From contig CALBGU010000248.1 in NCBI GenBank assembly GCA_937893155.1, positions 1 through 10,337 on the forward strand: DNA of 10,337 nucleotides, given 5' to 3'. The notes under the pieces were generated by a model that saw only the letters and a program-made list of their open reading frames with translations, did not search any database and had not been told where the DNA came from. Position numbers and translations under genes: made by a program. This DNA is from an uncultured Treponema sp. GTDB lineage: Bacteria > Spirochaetota > Spirochaetia > Treponematales > Treponemataceae. Position 1 is the stretch's first letter, and every line of letters starts with the position of its first letter. This document shows positions 1 through 5,176 of the stretch, piece after piece.

Positions 1-42
1 ATTATTTAAATTTCCAGGTAAAATCAAATTAATATCAGACAT
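1..42 (-). CDS. 5' edge fragment of an unknown gene
   Basis: An ATG at 42-40 on the minus strand opens a frame that stays open to the window edge and gives MSDINLILPGNLNN. It overlaps the end of the preceding minus-strand frame by 8 bases (ATGTCTGA), a layout common in tightly packed phage genes. There is no convincing Shine-Dalgarno sequence upstream, and 14 residues are too few to assign a family. Confidence 0.3.
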   Translation of the reverse strand, partial: MSDINLILPGNLNN

Positions 43-112
43 TCAAATTAGTATTAATAGCTTTTAATATTTCTTCTTTATCATCTTCATCTAAGTCATT
101 TTCTTTTTTGGA
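35..112 (-). CDS. 3' end of an unidentified gene with acidic C-terminus
   Basis: The frame ending in TGA at 37-35 encodes a 25-residue acidic, helix-like tail (SKKENDLDEDDKEEILKA, then INTNLNV). Base composition is AT-rich like the rest of the phage-like DNA, in contrast to the segment that starts near 110. It could be the last part of the methyltransferase gene lying to its right or of a separate small gene. The insert at about 110-348 hides the connection. Product unknown. Confidence 0.4.
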   Translation of the reverse strand, partial: SKKENDLDEDDKEEILKAINTNLNV

Positions 113-348
113 TGGTTGCCTTATTTCCTCATATCATGGAACGTCATCCAGCGTCCTTTGGCGTCTCATGTTTTCGTTCTCGGCATGCAATCTCTTTGGG
201 CCTTGTTTCTTCACACCGTAGCGGCTACGCTGGAATCGTTTGCGGGTTTTCCGGAGGAATTGGAACGTCTGTCCTTCACCCATGCCGTCTGCTACCTTGT
301 GCTGTTTATCTTGCTGCTTCCGGTGGAGAGGGCTGTTTTTCAAAATCT
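110..348 (+). pseudogene. Foreign GC-richer insert: fragment of a membrane protein
   Basis: Read on the plus strand, this stretch is open and encodes two hydrophobic helices, roughly SHVFVLGMQSLWALFLH and HAVCYLVLFILLLP, separated by ESFAGFPEELERLSF and followed by VERAVFQNL. The pattern looks like the N-terminal membrane region of a large sensor protein of the GHKL histidine-kinase type found in Firmicutes. That assignment is from memory of the family and is tentative. The segment has neither a proper start nor a proper end. It is visibly richer in G and C than both flanks, and it sits exactly where the minus-strand methyltransferase stops resembling its family. It is most likely a chimeric join, or else a genuine small insertion. 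Confidence 0.4.
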
Positions 349-787
349 CTGCTCTTGATTTTGTTTTAAGAAGCTGTATCTTTGCAAAGAAAATCAAATA
401 GCGACGAGTCTGTTTAAGACCGTGCTGCATAAACTCATTCATAAGCGCAAACGGCGGGTTTGTGATAATTACATCAGCCCTTGCGTCCGATTCCAAAAAG
501 TCAAGAACACACCCATAGCCACGATAAGCAATATCGCTTGCTAGATATTTTTCAATGTAAACATTTGTATTATTCCTGAAATATTCTTTCATCGCTTTTA
601 CAATGTTCCCATTTCCGCAAGCACATTCCCACACAGTCCGCCCGTTAAAAATCTCTGTAAGCACTGTGTCTTTTTCAAGTTGCCAAAGAAATTTCTTTAC
701 AGTAATTGGATTGGTTGCCTAAAAATCATTTTCTACACGCCCATACTTTGAATTGCTACCTGCTAATCTATCCCCGCTTAATTTCAT
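345..787 (-). pseudogene. Phage-type adenine-specific DNA methyltransferase, broken
   Basis: This gene would transfer a methyl group from SAM to DNA adenine, as phage and prophage methylases do for host mimicry or restriction avoidance. The best start is the ATG at 787-785, preceded by GGAGAG six bases upstream. The reading is MKLSGDRLAGSNSKYG..., with the SAM-binding motif ECACGNGN and the catalytic motif TNPPF followed by EFMQHGLKQTRRYLIF. Two lesions are visible. Codon 23 is TAG (721-719), in NDF*ATNP, where family members usually carry an aromatic residue such as Tyr. After residues LKNSPL (about position 345) the frame runs into foreign DNA and stops at 134. An ATG at 817 is in frame but poorly placed for ribosome binding. 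It is probably non-functional as assembled, and the C-terminal third is missing. Confidence 0.7.
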
Positions 788-819
788 ACAATGCTCTCCA
801 AAATCTCTTTTAGCCATTT

Positions 820-1001
820 CCTATAGTTATAGGAAAGCCTCCTAGAGTTTTAGGAATATTCCCTAGAACTCTAGGATACTATCCTAGACATTCAGGATAA
901 ATGCCTAGAAGTAAGGGCAAAAAGCCTGAATGTCTAGGGGAAAAGCCTCTCGATTAGGGAATAAAGCCTAGACATTCAGGAAGTAATCCTAGAAGTTTTG
1001 G
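820..1001. repeat. Nine-unit 21-bp array with CCTAGA...TAGG cores
   Basis: Fourteen-base cores start at 820, 841, 862, 883, 904, 925, 946, 967 and 988, exactly 21 bases apart, with seven-base spacers between them. Cores include CCTAGAGTTTTAGG, CCTAGAACTCTAGG and CCTAGACATTCAGG. The last occurs identically at 883 and 967, and its exact reverse complement is at 925. The first unit lies inside the near-perfect palindrome TTTCCTATA-GT-TATAGGAAA at 817-836. Spacing of two helical turns would place every core on the same face of the DNA. The array fills the gap between the minus-strand methyltransferase and the plus-strand gene at 1010, whose SD follows directly. A protein-binding region is the likeliest role. 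Confidence 0.85.
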
Positions 1002-1009
1002 AGGAACAA

Positions 1010-1327
1010 ATGCAAACAAAAAAGAATTTTGCACAGTTATTGAATGATGCGCGGCTTATGGCGGACGCTTGTAAAGCTCATTGTGATGAAGTTAAGGCGG
1101 TCGGAGTGTCGGAGTCATTTGTAGCAAAAGTCGAAGCGCATATCTCTTCTCTTTCTGCTCAAGATACCGTGCAGGAAAAACTCAAGGCGGACTTAAAGAC
1201 GGCAACTGCAAAATTAAGCGCAGAATTGACAGAACTCGACAAAGAACTTAACGAAATGCGCCGCCGTGTCAAAGTCGGTATCGCTCCAGAGCAGTGGAGA
1301 GAGTTTGGAATAACGGCGCGCCGTTAA
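1010..1327 (+). CDS. Small helical protein of unknown function, upstream of HU-like gene
   Basis: The product is 105 residues. The ATG at 1010 is chosen because GGAGG at 1000-1004 is five bases upstream. An in-frame TTG at 998 lies inside the SD itself and is unlikely. The protein is strongly helical and charged: an N-terminal half with MADACKAHCDEVKAVGV, then a heptad-rich coiled-coil stretch (LKADLKTATAKLSAELTELD) and a short conserved-looking tail, GIAPEQWREFGITARR. There is no signal peptide or membrane helix. It shares its direction with the HU/DUF4469-like gene 115 bases downstream and may be cotranscribed with it. Its own promoter, if any, must lie in or beside the 21-bp array. I do not recognise the family. 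Confidence 0.75.
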   Translation: MQTKKNFAQLLNDARLMADACKAHCDEVKAVGVSESFVAKVEAHISSLSAQDTVQEKLKADLKTATAKLSAELTELDKELNEMRRRVKVGIAPEQWREFGITARR

Positions 1328-1340
1328 AGCCATAAGCGCA

Positions 1341-1379
1341 ATATAGGGAATGTGCGACAAAAAACGCCATTTCCTATAT
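1341..1379 (+). promoter_or_regulatory. Long stem-loop upstream of the HU-like gene
   Basis: ATATAGGGAATG at 1341-1352 pairs with CATTTCCTATAT at 1368-1379 over 12 positions with one G-U pair. Inside the loop, GCG (1354-1356) can pair with CGC (1365-1367). No T-tract follows, so it does not look like an intrinsic terminator. It may be an mRNA structure in the leader of the HU-like gene or a DNA operator, since the arm TTCCTATA recurs in palindromes at 817-836 and 4057-4072. Confidence 0.55.
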
Positions 1380-1394
1380 GTGTAGAGAGGGAAA

Positions 1395-1414
1395 AAGAGA
1401 ATATAACTTCTCTT
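1395..1414 (+). promoter_or_regulatory. Short hairpin before the HU-like gene SD
   Basis: AAGAGAA (1395-1401) and TTCTCTT (1408-1414) form a perfect seven-base stem with loop TATAAC. It ends 15 bases before the SD AAGGAGG (1430-1436). It may tune translation or stability of the downstream message. The role is inferred from position alone. Confidence 0.4.
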
Positions 1415-1442
1415 GAACCAAATATTTGCAAGGAGGTAGCTT

Positions 1443-2147
1443 ATGTTGGAAGTAGCTACACAGAAGATTGGATTGGCTGACACAGGATACTGCTTTAGAA
1501 GCACAAATCCTGTTGTTCTCACCGAAGACGACTTTGTAAAAGAGATGGTTAACTATAACTCAACTCTTACCGAAGTTGACGCAAGAGCATCAATGACTAT
1601 GTTTGGCACATTGTTCAAAAAGCACGTTGCACGGGGCGATAGAGTTGTATTACCCTTTGGTACATTCCGCACTGTTGCAAACGGTACTTGCGAAAATGCA
1701 GATGATGTCTTTAAGGCAGGAGTTGGCAACAACAAGATTTCAGTTGTATTTGAAATCAATATGGACACTTTGGCAGAAATCAGAAAAGAAGCTAAGTATA
1801 AAATCGTAGCTTCTGACCCTGTAAGCGATGTGAAGATTTCTGAACTCATCGTATCTTCGAGCGACGGCGGAAAAGCGGACAAGGCAGAAGTAAAGGCAGG
1901 TCGCCCAATTCGTCTTCGTGGTCGCTATATGAGTTTTGACTTAAACGACGAAACTCAAGGCGTATTTTTGGAAACAGAAAGCTCAAAAGTTCGAATCACA
2001 GATTATTATCATCGTGGAAGAGAGCTTATTGACTTTTTTGTTCCAGAAGAGATGGAAGCAGGAGAATACACTGTTAGTGTCGTAACTAAGCCTAGAAAGA
2101 ATTGCTACACAACAGGAGTAGCTCCTGTAAAACTTACAGTGAAGTAG
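1443..2147 (+). CDS. HU/IHF-like DNA-binding protein with DUF4469-like C-terminal domain
   Basis: The product is 234 residues. Residues 1-115 resemble the HU-like DNA-binding domain of the Bacteroidetes/spirochaete type: LTEDDFVKEMVNYNSTLTEVD..., then GDRVVLPFGTFRTVANG, the turn into the DNA-binding arm. Residues 125-234 look like the beta-rich Ig-fold domain called DUF4469: SDVKISELIVSSS, GRPIRLRGRYMSFD, then AGEYTVSVVTK. The start ATG has a strong SD, AAGGAGG, six bases upstream, and the gene ends TAG TGA. The family is thought to bind DNA in a nucleoid-like way, but its exact role is not known. It is followed by an intrinsic terminator and preceded by two hairpins. Its neighbours do not point to a pathway. 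Family confidence is good, function uncertain. Confidence 0.85.
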   Translation: MLEVATQKIGLADTGYCFRSTNPVVLTEDDFVKEMVNYNSTLTEVDARASMTMFGTLFKKHVARGDRVVLPFGTFRTVANGTCENADDVFKAGVGNNKISVVFEINMDTLAEIRKEAKYKIVASDPVSDVKISELIVSSSDGGKADKAEVKAGRPIRLRGRYMSFDLNDETQGVFLETESSKVRITDYYHRGRELIDFFVPEEMEAGEYTVSVVTKPRKNCYTTGVAPVKLTVK

Positions 2148-2167
2148 TGATATTTCGCTCTTAATCC

Positions 2168-2209
2168 AAAAGAACGCAGTTGCTTTTTTTAGCTTTTGCG
2201 TTCTTTTTT
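2168..2209 (+). terminator. Intrinsic terminator after the HU-like gene
   Basis: AAAAGAACGCA (2168-2178) pairs with TGCGTTCTTTT (2197-2207) and runs into a T-tract ending at 2209. It lies about 20 bases after the HU-like stop codon and should end that transcript. Confidence 0.85.
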
Positions 2210-2212
2210 ATG

Positions 2213-2268
2213 TAGCTAATACTCTATATTGTGATGTATAGGCTTGTCATAGTATAGGGTATTAGCTA
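2213..2268. repeat. 16-bp inverted repeat
   Basis: TAGCTAATACTCTATA at 2213-2228 is matched by TATAGGGTATTAGCTA at 2253-2268, complementary at 15 of 16 positions with the remaining pair G-U. The arms are separated by 24 bases. The repeat follows the terminator directly and no T-tract follows it. It could be a small repetitive element, an operator or a structured RNA. Confidence 0.7.
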
Positions 2269-2324
2269 GTTATATATAAAGATATTAGCTTCACCGCGAA
2301 TATATAGCAACCATAAAAAAACTA

Positions 2325-2354
2325 TTGTAAAAACACTAGAAATTGCACTATAAT
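2325..2354 (+). promoter_or_regulatory. Candidate promoter reading into the CRISPR-like repeat
   Basis: TTGTAA (2325-2330) and a perfect TATAAT (2349-2354) are separated by 18 bases in AT-rich DNA. The element points towards the CRISPR-like repeat about 95 bases downstream and could drive crRNA precursor synthesis. Confidence 0.4.
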
Positions 2355-2447
2355 AAAAAATGTATAATTGAATTGCAGTATAGAAAACTTAGGTTCGCGG
2401 AAATACTTTTGAACCTTCTTTTAATATAAGCAATAAGAGTATACACT
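2355..2447 (+). promoter_or_regulatory. CRISPR-leader-like sequence
   Basis: This AT-rich stretch has no open frame. It contains AGGTTCGCGG...TTTTGAACCT (2391-2416), an inverted repeat with six-base arms. The GGTTCGCG word is recalled from leaders of type I-C arrays. It lies directly 5' of the CRISPR-like repeat on the side where a leader belongs. No cas gene is visible in the window. Confidence 0.5.
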
Positions 2448-2479
2448 GTCGCTCTCTTTACGGGAGCGTGAATTGAAAC
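2448..2479 (+). CRISPR. Single type I-C-like CRISPR repeat
   Basis: The 32-base element starts GTCGCTC and ends GAGCGTGAATTGAAAC, with the CGCTC/GAGCG stem inside. Type I-C repeats are typically 32 bases, begin GTCGC and end in a close variant of GTGGATTGAAAC. Only this one copy is present. At the place where a second repeat should follow a roughly 34-base spacer, the sequence continues as capsid-coding DNA. With the leader on the left, this would be the leader-proximal repeat, next to the newest spacer. Confidence 0.8.
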
Positions 2480-2513
2480 ACTTATCCGTCTTTGCCGCCT
2501 TATGGTACAGCTG
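2480..2513 (+). other. Putative spacer that is also capsid-gene sequence (junction)
   Basis: These 34 bases, the usual I-C spacer length, follow the repeat immediately. They also read in frame as TYPSLPPYGTA at the front of the truncated capsid protein. The economical explanation is that the first spacer of the array matches this phage and an assembler joined the two loci through the shared bases. The right limit is set by typical spacer length, not by a visible boundary. Confidence 0.5.
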
Positions 2514-3151
2514 TCGGTGCAAATATTGCACTTGACGGCGAGGGTGCGGGCGGTGATATGTTCTACGACGTAAAAGGTAAAGTACAGGCGGAGGGCGATG
2601 TTATGGCTCGTCCGCAACCTGTTGCAAGTGTAACGGCAAGTGCGGCGGCAAACGCAAAATCAAAGTTTGCGGCTACAGACGCAGGAGATTACAAGTACAC
2701 TGTACACGCTGTTAATGCTTCGGGCATTTCGGCGGGCGTTGATGTTACCGCGGCGGTTAGCGTTGCAGCGGGCGACGGCGTAACATTGACAATTACACCA
2801 GCTTCAACGGGCGCGGCGGCTACAGGCTTTATCATTTGCCGAAGTGCAAAAAACGGCTCTGAAGTAATGGAAATGGATAGTATCGGCATTGATACAACCT
2901 CCGCAACTACTTCATACGTTGACTTGAACGAAGAATTGCCGGGCACTGCGTCTATGATTTTCTTGCCAAAAGCAAGTCTTGCTCCAGCTTATGATTTAGC
3001 GCAGCTTTTGCCAGTTTGTACATATCCGCTTTATCCAACAGACAAGGCAGAAACTCCGTTCTTGATTTTGGCATACATTGCACTTGCTGTCAAAGCTCCG
3101 GAGCGTGTAGGCTTGGTTAAGAATATTGCATACACGGGAGGGCTTTACTAA
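2480..3151 (+). CDS. Phage major capsid protein, N-terminus missing
   Basis: The visible 223 residues are the C-terminal part of a phage major capsid-like protein. GTAVGANIALDGEGAGGDMF is followed at residues 50-150 by a Gly/Ala/Thr-rich Ig/FN3-like insertion (DAGDYKYTVHAVNASGIS, AGDGVTLTITPASTG, GFIICRSAKNG). The core then resumes with YVDLNEELPGTASMIFL, LAQLLPVCTYPLYP and a tail ALAVKAPERVGLVKNI. Inserted Ig-like domains with the phrase YVDLNEELPGT are recalled from other phage major capsid proteins. The frame is open back to a TGA inside the CRISPR-like repeat, with no ribosome-binding site. The TTG at 2492 is not a credible start, so the true start is lost at the junction. It overlaps the next gene by one base (TAATG). 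Confidence 0.7.
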   Translation, partial: TYPSLPPYGTAVGANIALDGEGAGGDMFYDVKGKVQAEGDVMARPQPVASVTASAAANAKSKFAATDAGDYKYTVHAVNASGISAGVDVTAAVSVAAGDGVTLTITPASTGAAATGFIICRSAKNGSEVMEMDSIGIDTTSATTSYVDLNEELPGTASMIFLPKASLAPAYDLAQLLPVCTYPLYPTDKAETPFLILAYIALAVKAPERVGLVKNIAYTGGLY

Positions 3152-3432
3152 TGCCTAGGGCGGCGAAAAAAGAAGTAACCGCCGAGGCAACACTCACGGC
3201 TGAAACTGAAAAAACAGACGTGAGTGCTTCGGCAGAGCAGACGGAAAACAAGCCTCAAGAAATCAAAACAGATTCTGACGGGCTTGTGTGTGTTGTGTCA
3301 AAGAAAAGGGCGGGTAAGTCGGTAATCGGTACTACAGGCGATATTGTAACTTTTGATAAAGACGGTGTCGCAAAGTGCAAGAAAGAAGACGCTGAACACT
3401 TCTTGAAAATACCCGATTTTGACTTGCAGTAA
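3151..3432 (+). CDS. Small capsid-adjacent phage protein
   Basis: The product is 93 residues. The ATG overlaps the capsid stop codon (TAATG) and GGGAGG lies eight bases upstream, so the two are translationally coupled. The N-terminal half is low-complexity and charged (PRAAKKEVTAEATLTAETEK...). The C-terminal 50 residues look folded: DGLVCVVSKKRAG, GTTGDIVTFDKDGVAKC and EDAEHFLKIPDF. This resembles small phage proteins that recognise a 'value/threshold' beta fold next to the capsid gene. A head decoration or completion role is possible from position only. A bidirectional terminator follows seven bases after the stop. Confidence 0.7.
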   Translation: MPRAAKKEVTAEATLTAETEKTDVSASAEQTENKPQEIKTDSDGLVCVVSKKRAGKSVIGTTGDIVTFDKDGVAKCKKEDAEHFLKIPDFDLQ

Positions 3433-3438
3433 AAAAAC

Positions 3439-3484
3439 AAAGGGCTGTTTGATTGATGATTTACAATCACAAACTGCCCTTTTT
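3439..3484. terminator. Bidirectional intrinsic terminator
   Basis: AAAGGGCTGTTTG (3439-3451) pairs with CAAACTGCCCTTT (3470-3482), one mismatch in 13. A T-run follows on the plus strand, and an A-run at 3431-3437 gives a T-run on the minus strand. It separates the capsid operon from the convergent spanin genes. Confidence 0.85.
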
Positions 3485-3528
3485 AATTTATAAAAAATAC
3501 TTGTATAAGAAAACTACCTACAAATTAG

Positions 3529-3825
3529 TTACAATTCATTCATTTTGCTTTTATCTCCTCTTGTATCATCATACAAGGCTTTTACGTTATTATATGTTTC
3601 TACAGCCTGTTGCATACGGATTTTGTAGTCTGCAAGCTGCATAACCCAATCTTGCGGAACTGTAATTGTACCGTTCTCGTTTACCGTTGCATTTTCCAAA
3701 TCGGGAAACACTGGGAAAACAATTTCAGGCACAATAACTGTTTCTGTGTTGACCACTTCAACGGTTTTGCAAGACATTAAGAGCAGCGTTAATGCCGCCA
3801 GTATGTAAAGCAGAAAGTTTTTCAT
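3529..3825 (-). CDS. Outer-membrane spanin-like lipoprotein (Rz1-like)
   Basis: The 98-residue precursor has a lipoprotein signal, MKNFLLYILAALTLLLMSC, with the lipobox cysteine at position 19. The ATG at 3825 is preferred over an in-frame start at 3858 because it puts the hydrophobic signal at the N-terminus and has AGGAG upstream. The mature part is IVPEIVFPVFPDLENATVNE, NGTITVPQDWVMQLADYKIR, then a coiled segment. Its first 68 bases overlap the 3' end of the next upstream gene in another frame, the classic Rz/Rz1 arrangement. The pair would bridge the inner and outer membranes and disrupt the outer membrane at lysis. A clear paralogue sits at 9256-9540. The spanin role is inferred from architecture; other phage lipoproteins cannot be excluded. 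Confidence 0.65.
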   Translation of the reverse strand: MKNFLLYILAALTLLLMSCKTVEVVNTETVIVPEIVFPVFPDLENATVNENGTITVPQDWVMQLADYKIRMQQAVETYNNVKALYDDTRGDKSKMNEL

Positions 3826-4039
3826 TTGCTTCTTTCTCCTTTTCGATTCTGATTTCAATCTCTTTGCGAAGTTTTAAGTTCGTTTTTTCAAGATGATTGA
3901 TGTACGTTTCTTTGCGCTGACATTCTTTTTTCGCGTCCTTAAAATCCCGTTCTGCCGACCGCCACATAAAGCCTAACAAGCAACTCACGCCTAAAAGAAA
4001 CACAATAATACCAACTGTTACAAAAATAATGTTTACCAT
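3758..4039 (-). CDS. Inner-membrane spanin-like protein (Rz-like)
   Basis: The product is 93 residues. One N-terminal membrane helix (residues 3-26, IIFVTVGIIVFLLGVSCLLG) is followed by a long charged coiled coil (ERDFKDAKKECQRKETYINH, LEKTNLKLRKEIEIRIEKEK). This is the topology of an inner spanin anchored in the cytoplasmic membrane with a periplasmic rod. AGAGG precedes the ATG by seven bases. The lipoprotein gene starts inside its 3' end in a different frame. It is transcribed away from the holin-like gene at 4094, with only 54 bases between the two starts, which is unusual for a lysis cassette. No endolysin is seen nearby. Confidence 0.65.
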   Translation of the reverse strand: MVNIIFVTVGIIVFLLGVSCLLGFMWRSAERDFKDAKKECQRKETYINHLEKTNLKLRKEIEIRIEKEKEANEKLSALHTGGINAALNVLQNR

Positions 4040-4056
4040 TTTTGTGCCTCTACAAT

Positions 4057-4072
4057 TATAGGAATTCCTATA
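4057..4072. promoter_or_regulatory. Perfect 16-bp palindrome between divergent lysis genes
   Basis: TATAGGAATTCCTATA is a perfect palindrome in the 54-base gap between the divergent starts at 4039 and 4094. An operator acting on both directions fits best. Its half-site TATAGGAA also occurs at 828-835 and, inverted, at 818-825 and 1371-1378. Confidence 0.55.
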
Positions 4073-4093
4073 TTTTGGTAGGAGCTTTTGAAA

Positions 4094-4372
4094 ATGAATG
4101 ATGAGAACGAACAGTTAAGTTTTGAAGAATTCCCGGAAAAAACAGCTAAAAAAGCGGGTGCAAAAGAGTATTCTTTGCTCGGGCAGATTTTCGCGGCGGT
4201 GTGGATTTGCGGCTGGACGGCGTGGAAGTTTGCAAAAGCGATTACGTCGGGCGCGGCGGTTGAAGTCGGGGATATTATCTATTCGGGAATTGCGATTGCG
4301 GCGTGTTTTTCGCCTGTGTATGTGTCAATCCTGTTTGACAAAATCAAGGCGATTCGTTTCGGAGATAAATAA
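4094..4372 (+). CDS. Holin-like small membrane protein
   Basis: The product is 92 residues. The ATG at 4094 is taken because GGAG lies nine bases upstream; a TTG at 4088 would be too close. An acidic, soluble N-terminus (NDENEQLSFEEFPEKTAKKA) precedes two hydrophobic stretches, LLGQIFAAVWICGWTAW and IIYSGIAIAACFSPVYVSIL, and a basic end (DKIKAIRFGDK). Two-helix phage proteins of this size next to spanins are usually holins, which time lysis by opening the cytoplasmic membrane. The gene stops directly before the ATG of the next gene, so it is transcribed with the virion genes to the right. Holin identity is inferred from topology and context. Confidence 0.55.
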   Translation: MNDENEQLSFEEFPEKTAKKAGAKEYSLLGQIFAAVWICGWTAWKFAKAITSGAAVEVGDIIYSGIAIAACFSPVYVSILFDKIKAIRFGDK

Positions 4373-5176
4373 ATGATAAGCATTAAACTTGATTTTAATG
4401 ATGATACATTTAATAAAATACAATCTCAGATAAAGCAGTTTGAGGGAGGTAATGCAAAGTATGTATTCCCAGAGGCAAAAGCGGCTTTTGATAGTGCTGT
4501 AAGAAGTATTCAGAAAGCGTGGCAGAATTGGGCGATGGGCGGAAGCATTGAGGGGGCGCAAGATATAAAAAAGCCTAATCCGCTTCTTGCGCAATCTATT
4601 CGCGTGGAATATGTAAACGACTTTGACGCAAAAATCGGCACGGATTCCCCCGAAATGCAACGCATTATAAACGGCAAGCCAGATATTTATATGAAAGAGC
4701 CGAGTAGCCCTTGGTTAAAAAGCCATAAAACAAGGGTAAATAAAAAGGGTGAGCCGTATTTGATTATTCCTTTTCAGTGGGGAACTCCTAACAGTAAAGG
4801 CGGCAATAGAGCGCATTTTTCGGCGGTAAATACGATTCCAAAAGCTGTTTACGACGCTTACGCAAAAAAAATGAGTAAGTCGGCAAAAACAGGCGAAACG
4901 TACTTTACAGAAAATATTTACGGCGAAATGGTAGAGCGGCAAAAATACGCTTGGGGGGACAGATTAAAAGCGGACAGGAATATAAACGGGCTTGTAAGAA
5001 TGAAAGCAAACCCGAAAAGCACATATTTTACATTCCGCGTACTTTCTGCACGTTCAAAAGCGGATTGGCATATAAAAGCAGTGCCAGCAAATCCTGTTGT
5101 GCAATCGCTTGAAAACGCTATGAAGCCGATTGTAGGAAGCACAATAGCAGAGGGCTTTAAGGGAGATTTACAATGA
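4373..5176 (+). CDS. Phage virion-associated protein, function unknown
   Basis: The product is 267 residues. GGAG stands eight bases before the ATG, which abuts the previous stop codon. It overlaps the next gene by four bases (ATGA). It is a soluble, basic protein with no signal or membrane helix. Recognisable stretches are FPEAKAAFDSAVRSIQKAWQ (helical start), KEPSSPWLKSHKTRVNKKGE, PYLIIPFQWGTPNSKGG, and a C-terminal YFTFRVLSARSKADWHIKAV followed by NPVVQSLENAMKPIVG. Size and position between capsid and MuF-like genes suggest a head-tail connector, tail-completion or minor structural protein, in the broad style of HK97 gp10-type proteins. I cannot confirm a family. Confidence 0.7.
   Translation: MISIKLDFNDDTFNKIQSQIKQFEGGNAKYVFPEAKAAFDSAVRSIQKAWQNWAMGGSIEGAQDIKKPNPLLAQSIRVEYVNDFDAKIGTDSPEMQRIINGKPDIYMKEPSSPWLKSHKTRVNKKGEPYLIIPFQWGTPNSKGGNRAHFSAVNTIPKAVYDAYAKKMSKSAKTGETYFTENIYGEMVERQKYAWGDRLKADRNINGLVRMKANPKSTYFTFRVLSARSKADWHIKAVPANPVVQSLENAMKPIVGSTIAEGFKGDLQ

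Noticed and set aside
134..344. C-terminal third of the methyltransferase in the same minus-strand frame
   Set aside because: The translated tail (HRKQQDKQHKVADG...) is low-quality basic sequence unlike the family, while the plus strand gives a much better membrane protein reading.
2448..2479. Phage-encoded mini-CRISPR array
   Set aside because: Only one repeat is present and a truncated gene follows. A mini-array would have two repeats bracketing a spacer and an intact neighbouring gene.
2492..2494. TTG as start of the capsid protein
   Set aside because: No SD is present and the same frame is open further upstream to the CRISPR-like repeat. The product is an internal part of the capsid fold, so the start is missing rather than here.
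2348..2617. Minus-strand ORF crossing the CRISPR-like repeat
   Set aside because: It spans an apparent junction, has no SD and would encode the complement of the leader and capsid DNA.
4325..4660. Minus-strand ORF over the start of the 4373 gene
   Set aside because: The plus-strand frame has SD, overlaps with its neighbours and coding-like composition; the antisense ORF has none of these.
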